NCBI GenBank assembly: GCA_009841635.1
Contig: VXLJ01000021.1
Span: forward strand, 1 to 53,864
Direction of reading: 5' to 3'
Origin: Gammaproteobacteria bacterium
GTDB lineage: Bacteria; Pseudomonadota; Gammaproteobacteria; Pseudomonadales; Azotimanducaceae
Length of the DNA: 53,864 nt
This document shows, piece after piece, positions 49,321 to 53,864 of the stretch. A program made the position numbers and the translations under genes. The notes under the pieces were generated by a model that worked only from the letters and a program-made list of their open reading frames with translations, made no database searches and was not told where the DNA came from. Numbering within the stretch: position 1 is the first letter of the stretch; every line of letters begins with the position of its first letter.

Positions 49321-51966
49321 TCAGTAGTCGTAGCTGAAGCGAATACCTAACGTACGCGGCCGATTGGTTGTAATGCGCTCTCTGAAATCAAGGCGATTTA
49401 TGTGCAACTGCGCCAACGTGTTCGTTAGGTTCTGCGCGAAGAGCTCGATGGTCCAATCGTCACTCGATACAACACCCATGGCCGCGTCAAGAATCAAGTG
49501 AGAGTCTTGTTTTTTGCGCGGATCCGTGTTCGGCACATCGACTAGTGAATTCCAACTTTCGCCTGAATAAGCACCGGCGATCTGGAAATACGATTCACCG
49601 AGCTTGCTGTCCCAGGTGTATCGTGCTCTGCCCGTCATTTGCACTTTGGGAGTCAGCGGCAATTCGCTGCCAACATCGGCTACGACGAATGCAAATGTTG
49701 GATTTACGGAAACCAACTCGGTGTTATTGATCGATGCACCGCCCCACAACGTTAGGCGGTCGTTTGGCCAAAACTCGAAATTCGATTCGACGCCGGTAAT
49801 TTCCGCGTCACCACCGTTGTCCACGATGGTGAAAATCGAAATATTCTGGGAGTCGAAGTGAGAGACTTGAATACCGCGCCAATCCACTCGATACAGCGCA
49901 CCATTCCAAGCAAGGCGTTTGTCCGCCGATGTGGACTTCCAGCCTATTTCATAGTTGTCGATTTCATCGGATTGGTACATCACGGGAATGAAATAGTCGG
50001 GAAACCCGCCTGGCCCGTCGTTGCCTCTGGCGGCCACACCCGCTGCGGTTGCTTGTCCAGCTGCTGCAGCGCGATTGAAGCCGGGTGGACGGTAGCCCTG
50101 TGAGATCGATGCGTACACCAGCACGTTGTCATTGACATCCCAGCCTAGCGCTGCGCGTGCAATGGTGTCATTGATGCTGAGTGGCTGGAATTCGCCCAGA
50201 TTGTTTATGTAGTCGCGGCCACCCACGCCGGTGGGATTTGCCCCAGTTACACCAACTTCGTTGACCAAGTTTGGTACAGGTCGCGAGCCGTAACGAAAAG
50301 CGGAAAATCCTTCAAATCCGACTTTTATGTCGTACGATCTGATGCCAATCGTCGCTTCGATGGCTTCATTCAAAGCAAACGTGAGTTCACCGAACACCGC
50401 AAGTTCTTTCTCAGGGCGGGTGATGTCATTGACGAACTGCACGCCCGGCCCTTTGGTATCCAAGCTATTCGCAGTATTTCTCGATATGCGTGCTGGTTCG
50501 ATCGCTGGCCAATCTAAGCCGTAGTCGAAATCACCAATGTGGGTCGTCGTGTAGTCCTGATAAAACGCACCAGCTGTGTAACTGAATTGGCCATCGCCGA
50601 ACGATCCATTGGCGCGGATTTCGTGAGTAAAGCGTTCGCCACCGTTCGTCAGGTAAGCAACAGAACTTGATTTTTCACACTCGATCACTTCGGGGTTTCC
50701 AGACAATGTAGGATCGAACACGTAACCAACCCCGCCTGCGCCGTGATAGCCAGGTGTGTTGTATTCGCACAAGTAGCCGGGTATGTAGCCACCGTTGTTG
50801 GTATATTCGGTGTAGTCGACCGTGTGATAAATGTCGCGCGACAAATATGCGCCTGCGTAAATGAGGTCAAGTTGGTCGATGCGACCTTGCACCGTCCAGG
50901 AGGTCTGCCCAAACTCTTCATCGAGATGCTCGGGCACAAATCGCGTGACCTTGAGATCGCCAATTTCTGGATCGTAGTCGAAGACGCCTTCAGTTTGGAT
51001 TTTTTGCTGGTGATGCATCACGGTGACATCCCAGTTTTCATTGACTACGTAACTTGCACCTAGCCGGAAGCCGCTGTACAAGGCATCATTGAAATTGTCG
51101 CCAACGTGATGAGCGTTGTGCGCCGGCTTGTAATCGACTTCGTAGACCTTGCCAGGCACGGCGAAGGTGCCGTCTGCGAATTCATGCGCGTTGGGATCGC
51201 CACCGGCTTCGACGTACATGATGCCCTCACGAGGAGGCAATCGAGGGTTCAATTTCGGATTAGGCAAGAATGTACCTTCGACGTTGTCGATATAGCCGCC
51301 CATGTTGTCATTGAAAAACACGCCGCGTAAGGCTAGTTTGCCATCGATGATTGGCACATTGAATACAGCTTCGACTGAATTAGAAGGATCACCGCCTGCT
51401 GTCATGCTGGTTGTGCCACCAACGCTAAATGCAGTTTCATCGATGACTGGTTTGTTGGTAATCAATCGGACGGTGCCTGCTTGTGAACTTGCGCCGTAAA
51501 GTGTGCCTTGCGGACCGGGCAGGACCTCAATGCGCGCTAAATCGACGCCATACACATCCAGATTTCGACCGCCAGCTGTCACTGGTTGCTCGTCGAGATA
51601 GAGGGCTACGTTCGGCGCTGAACCTTGTGCCTCGTTAACCGTGGTATTAATTTGGTCGACTGCTAAACCGCGAATATAGAGCTCGTTTTGACCAGGTCCA
51701 CGCCCGCCGGCCGTCACATTAGGCAGAAATTGAACGTAGTCAGCGAGCTGGTCTACCTGTTGGTCGTTGAGCGCATCTTCCGTCATTGCCTGGACGGTGA
51801 TGGCGGCGTCTTGCAACGATTCACTTTTTTTGCGCGCCGTTACAACGATTTCCTCAATTTCAGCCGCGTATAGCTCGGCGGCTATGCCGATCAGCGATGC
51901 GGTCAAGCCGGCTGCGACTACTTTCGTGAATCGGCGACTATGCTGCTTGTTGTCGTCGGGCAACAT
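49321..51966 (-). CDS. TonB-dependent receptor
   Basis: 881 residues from the ATG at 51966, chosen because AGGGGGC precedes it; an in-frame ATG at 52008 would add 14 residues. The signal peptide (VVAAGLTASLIGIAAELYAA) is followed by the TonB-box-like EIEEIVVTARKKSESLQD and a plug domain (VQFLPNVTAGGRGPGQNELYIRGLAVDQ). A 22-strand type barrel follows, ending in TLGIRFSYDY, whose final aromatic residue is typical of outer-membrane barrels. It imports a large or scarce ligand with TonB energy. It is typical of the many receptors of marine gammaproteobacteria and sphingomonads. The adjacent sulfotransferase hints at a sulfated ligand, but this is inference. Confidence 0.92.
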   Translation of the reverse strand: MLPDDNKQHSRRFTKVVAAGLTASLIGIAAELYAAEIEEIVVTARKKSESLQDAAITVQAMTEDALNDQQVDQLADYVQFLPNVTAGGRGPGQNELYIRGLAVDQINTTVNEAQGSAPNVALYLDEQPVTAGGRNLDVYGVDLARIEVLPGPQGTLYGASSQAGTVRLITNKPVIDETAFSVGGTTSMTAGGDPSNSVEAVFNVPIIDGKLALRGVFFNDNMGGYIDNVEGTFLPNPKLNPRLPPREGIMYVEAGGDPNAHEFADGTFAVPGKVYEVDYKPAHNAHHVGDNFNDALYSGFRLGASYVVNENWDVTVMHHQQKIQTEGVFDYDPEIGDLKVTRFVPEHLDEEFGQTSWTVQGRIDQLDLIYAGAYLSRDIYHTVDYTEYTNNGGYIPGYLCEYNTPGYHGAGGVGYVFDPTLSGNPEVIECEKSSSVAYLTNGGERFTHEIRANGSFGDGQFSYTAGAFYQDYTTTHIGDFDYGLDWPAIEPARISRNTANSLDTKGPGVQFVNDITRPEKELAVFGELTFALNEAIEATIGIRSYDIKVGFEGFSAFRYGSRPVPNLVNEVGVTGANPTGVGGRDYINNLGEFQPLSINDTIARAALGWDVNDNVLVYASISQGYRPPGFNRAAAAGQATAAGVAARGNDGPGGFPDYFIPVMYQSDEIDNYEIGWKSTSADKRLAWNGALYRVDWRGIQVSHFDSQNISIFTIVDNGGDAEITGVESNFEFWPNDRLTLWGGASINNTELVSVNPTFAFVVADVGSELPLTPKVQMTGRARYTWDSKLGESYFQIAGAYSGESWNSLVDVPNTDPRKKQDSHLILDAAMGVVSSDDWTIELFAQNLTNTLAQLHINRLDFRERITTNRPRTLGIRFSYDY

Positions 51967-52080
51967 ATAGTGCCCCCTATGTCTCGCAGTTAGCCAAAAT
52001 AATAGCAATCGTCTATGTGCAAGCTCAGATAATTGAATGTATGTATAGTATTTTTAAGAACCGCTTCGCTTTGGTTTCTG

Positions 52081-53835
52081 TCAAACAAGCAATTTTCGAA
52101 CTTCTTCATTGCATAAGTCAGCTAAGGGTGTGCCATCTTTGCTTGCGACGTTTTTGTCCGCGCCAGCAAGCAGTAGTACCTCGACCATGTCGGCTAATCC
52201 ACTAGTCGCCGCATATGCGAGTGGGGTTTGCCACGCATTCGGGTGCTTCTTCAATGTGGTTTCGAGCGAGTCTTCGAGTGGTGCGTTTAACTCCTCTGGA
52301 TGTTCGGTAAGCCAGTGCCGGATGCGGTCGGAGTCATTGACATTGATCAAGTCGAATAAGCCAATCGCCAGATTCTCTAGATACTCAATCACCTCGTATT
52401 TATTGCCAGCTTGCGCCCAACCAAGCGGCGTCGCTAAATACATAGGGTCACGCTTGTGCAATGAAGCGCCACGATCCAACAGGTTTTTAACGGTATCTAG
52501 GTGACCGTTATGCGCGGCATGGTGCAACGGGGTTTCAGTTGCAGCGCTATGGATGCAAAACCCTAGGTCCAACATCAATTCCAACGCATCTGAAGTGCCA
52601 TTAGCCGCTGCACTATTCATGGCATCCGGGTTACGCTTGTCCGCTCGTTTGATTAAGGTCTGAGACTTTGCAAGCATGGCCTCAGCGCCGCCTCGATTTG
52701 CACTCAAGCAGTAATTGAGAAAACGATCAACCTTGCCCAATCTGTATGGTTTCGCGCCATGTCGGATGAGGTCATCTGTGACATCGTTGTAGCCGCGCGT
52801 TGCGGCGATTTTGGCGAGGCGGCCATCGCCTGGCAGCTTTTGGGTTGGATTTGCGCCATGTTCAAGGAGGATCTTTACGCGATCGATGAAATTGCTCTTG
52901 ACGGCCCATTGCAATTGGTAGTCAAGGGTCTTTGCTGGATTAGGTACGAGTCGACCACCGCGAACCGTCGCGAACCAATTACACAAATGGTCTTTGTTTA
53001 GGCCATGTTCAATGAGGGTGAGCAGCGTTGAGTTGTCAGGCTGGAACATGCGGTTGTACAAAGCTTGCGAATCGTTGCAGCTGGCACCCGCATCAAGCAA
53101 TCGTGTCGTAAGTACTTGATAGTCTTGGTGTGGGGGCTGGTTTATGGGTCCTCGTTCGCCTTCGCCAAACAATCCCGTAAGAGCGGAAAAGTGATAGATG
53201 CCGCCCCAGCGAAAAAACGCTGCTGGATTCGCGCCGCGATCAAGCAAGAGGTGCACAACATCAGAGGTGGAACGATCCGGTAACTCGATACGAGAGTAGC
53301 AGGCGTACAACAATGGTTCCCAGTCGCAGTAGCCACCGCGCCGTTCAAGGCTCTTAGCATCATCATCAAGAAACGCTTCAACTAATTGGACATTACCCGT
53401 GACGCATGCCGCATATATGTCGCGCTGCTCTAACGCTGGATTGTCTGAAAACATAGCACGTGCTTGTTCCCAACGCCGCGGTCGATCCCACCACACATAG
53501 CTCAAACAAGCAAGATACTCAAATGCGTCGCTCGGCTCTTCCGCTACCTGCAAATGCACTTCTAGTTGGCGCCACGTCAAAAACCCATGACTCTCGGCGA
53601 TTTGCTGTTGAGCCGATTCAAGCGGCAGACCGTGCGCTGTGAGTGCGTCTAGTCGCTTCTGTAGCGGTGTGAAAGGCGCGTAATGAGGGAGTTCACGCAG
53701 CATAAATACTGGCAAAGACGGTAATACGTTGGATTTTAAGCCGCCGTTGAGGTGGTCAGATTCTGGGTTACGAGCATAGGTTGCAAAGTTCTGATAATTG
53801 CTACAGGAGGAGCTGTCATGTGGCTCATCAAGCAA
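52081..53835 (-). CDS. Ankyrin-repeat protein, start uncertain
   Basis: 584 residues. The N-terminus has a helical stretch (LREYPHYAPF-like LRELPHYAPFTPLQKRLDALTAHGLPLESAQQQIAESHGFLTWRQLEVHL), a module commonly placed before ankyrin repeats in large bacterial ankyrin proteins. It is followed by repeats such as DIYAACVTGNVQLVEAFLDDDAKSLERRGG, DVVHLLLDRGANPAAFF, ETPLHHAAHNGHLDTVKNLLDRGASLHKRD and TPLAYAATSGLADMVEVLLLAGADKNVASKDG. It has no signal peptide, so it is probably cytoplasmic and binds another protein. A TTG at 53835 has no good ribosome-binding site. The in-frame ATG at 53703 (MLRELPH) is a plausible alternative start. Confidence 0.85.
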   Translation of the reverse strand: MLDEPHDSSSCSNYQNFATYARNPESDHLNGGLKSNVLPSLPVFMLRELPHYAPFTPLQKRLDALTAHGLPLESAQQQIAESHGFLTWRQLEVHLQVAEEPSDAFEYLACLSYVWWDRPRRWEQARAMFSDNPALEQRDIYAACVTGNVQLVEAFLDDDAKSLERRGGYCDWEPLLYACYSRIELPDRSTSDVVHLLLDRGANPAAFFRWGGIYHFSALTGLFGEGERGPINQPPHQDYQVLTTRLLDAGASCNDSQALYNRMFQPDNSTLLTLIEHGLNKDHLCNWFATVRGGRLVPNPAKTLDYQLQWAVKSNFIDRVKILLEHGANPTQKLPGDGRLAKIAATRGYNDVTDDLIRHGAKPYRLGKVDRFLNYCLSANRGGAEAMLAKSQTLIKRADKRNPDAMNSAAANGTSDALELMLDLGFCIHSAATETPLHHAAHNGHLDTVKNLLDRGASLHKRDPMYLATPLGWAQAGNKYEVIEYLENLAIGLFDLINVNDSDRIRHWLTEHPEELNAPLEDSLETTLKKHPNAWQTPLAYAATSGLADMVEVLLLAGADKNVASKDGTPLADLCNEEVRKLLV

Positions 53836-53864
53836 ATTTACGCAGTCACTTAATCATTTTGCGT

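Noticed and set aside
1-53864. CRISPR array, rRNA, complete prophage or insertion sequence
   Set aside because: I saw no repeat-spacer pattern, rRNA signature, transposase or phage structural gene. The integrase alone does not make a prophage.

Overview
The window looks like chromosome from a free-living or host-associated marine-type gammaproteobacterium. This is inferred from gene content, not from a search. The markers are an LptG tail, a single-copy gltX, a holD-rimI pair, cysI with its DUF934 partner, sohB, msrQ, a PspB-like protein, and two TonB-dependent receptors. Codon usage looks even across most of the window. The accessory load is unusual: five Fe(II)/2-oxoglutarate-type oxygenases (three PhyH, two TauD/TfdA), two ankyrin-repeat proteins, a TPR-sulfotransferase, a solitary tyrosine recombinase and a solitary restriction-methylase protein. 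This mix resembles what is reported for invertebrate-associated (for example sponge) symbionts, but nothing here proves that lifestyle.

Layout. 0-3.3 kb: end of lptG, gltX, a BtrH-like hypothetical and tRNA-Ala(GGC) with a clear promoter. 3.3-9 kb: a VOC protein, then a plus-strand run of a GH32-like protein, a Baeyer-Villiger-type monooxygenase and an enoyl-CoA hydratase, met by a minus-strand TauD oxygenase and a PspB-like protein. 9-12 kb: secreted Sel1-type protein, PhyH oxygenase, ankyrin protein. 12-15.4 kb: a compact copper/oxidase cluster (lone COX3-type subunit, CopA-type Cu(I) ATPase, CopZ-like chaperone). 15.5-17 kb: minus-strand coaE, PHP protein and a small membrane protein. 17-21 kb: ferredoxin plus SDR, SCP2-like protein, sohB, acrylyl-CoA-reductase-type enzyme. 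21-24.4 kb: minus-strand cysI, DUF934 protein and a CPA2 antiporter.

24.7-30 kb: two PhyH oxygenases, a small membrane protein, a VOC protein, an extended SDR and msrQ. 30-33.1 kb: a 989-residue Type IIG-like restriction-methylase. 33.5-39.2 kb: the DUF4212/SSS two-part sodium symporter, pterin-carbinolamine dehydratase and a large TonB-dependent receptor with a carboxypeptidase-regulatory-like domain. 39.3-43.2 kb: a 71-residue protein, a tyrosine recombinase with hairpins upstream, a D-2-hydroxyacid dehydrogenase and a TauD oxygenase. 43.9-47.2 kb: homocysteine methyltransferase, DAHP synthase, holD and rimI. 47.2-53.9 kb: minus-strand ankyrin protein, TonB-dependent receptor and TPR-sulfotransferase.

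Working together, the receptors and symporter would supply substrates, and the oxygenases, SDRs, monooxygenase and hydratase could process lipids or other small organics. The core genes (tRNA charging, CoA, sulfite reduction, aromatic amino acids, replication clamp loading) are ordinary housekeeping. I see no CRISPR array, rRNA, insertion sequence or complete prophage. The signals most worth checking are a recurring 19-nt AT-rich motif matching the IHF consensus, the two structured gene-free regions at 40.5-41.2 and 43.2-43.9 kb, the GH32 protein lacking its usual acid/base residue, the ferredoxin without a normal start codon, and the solitary restriction-methylase.
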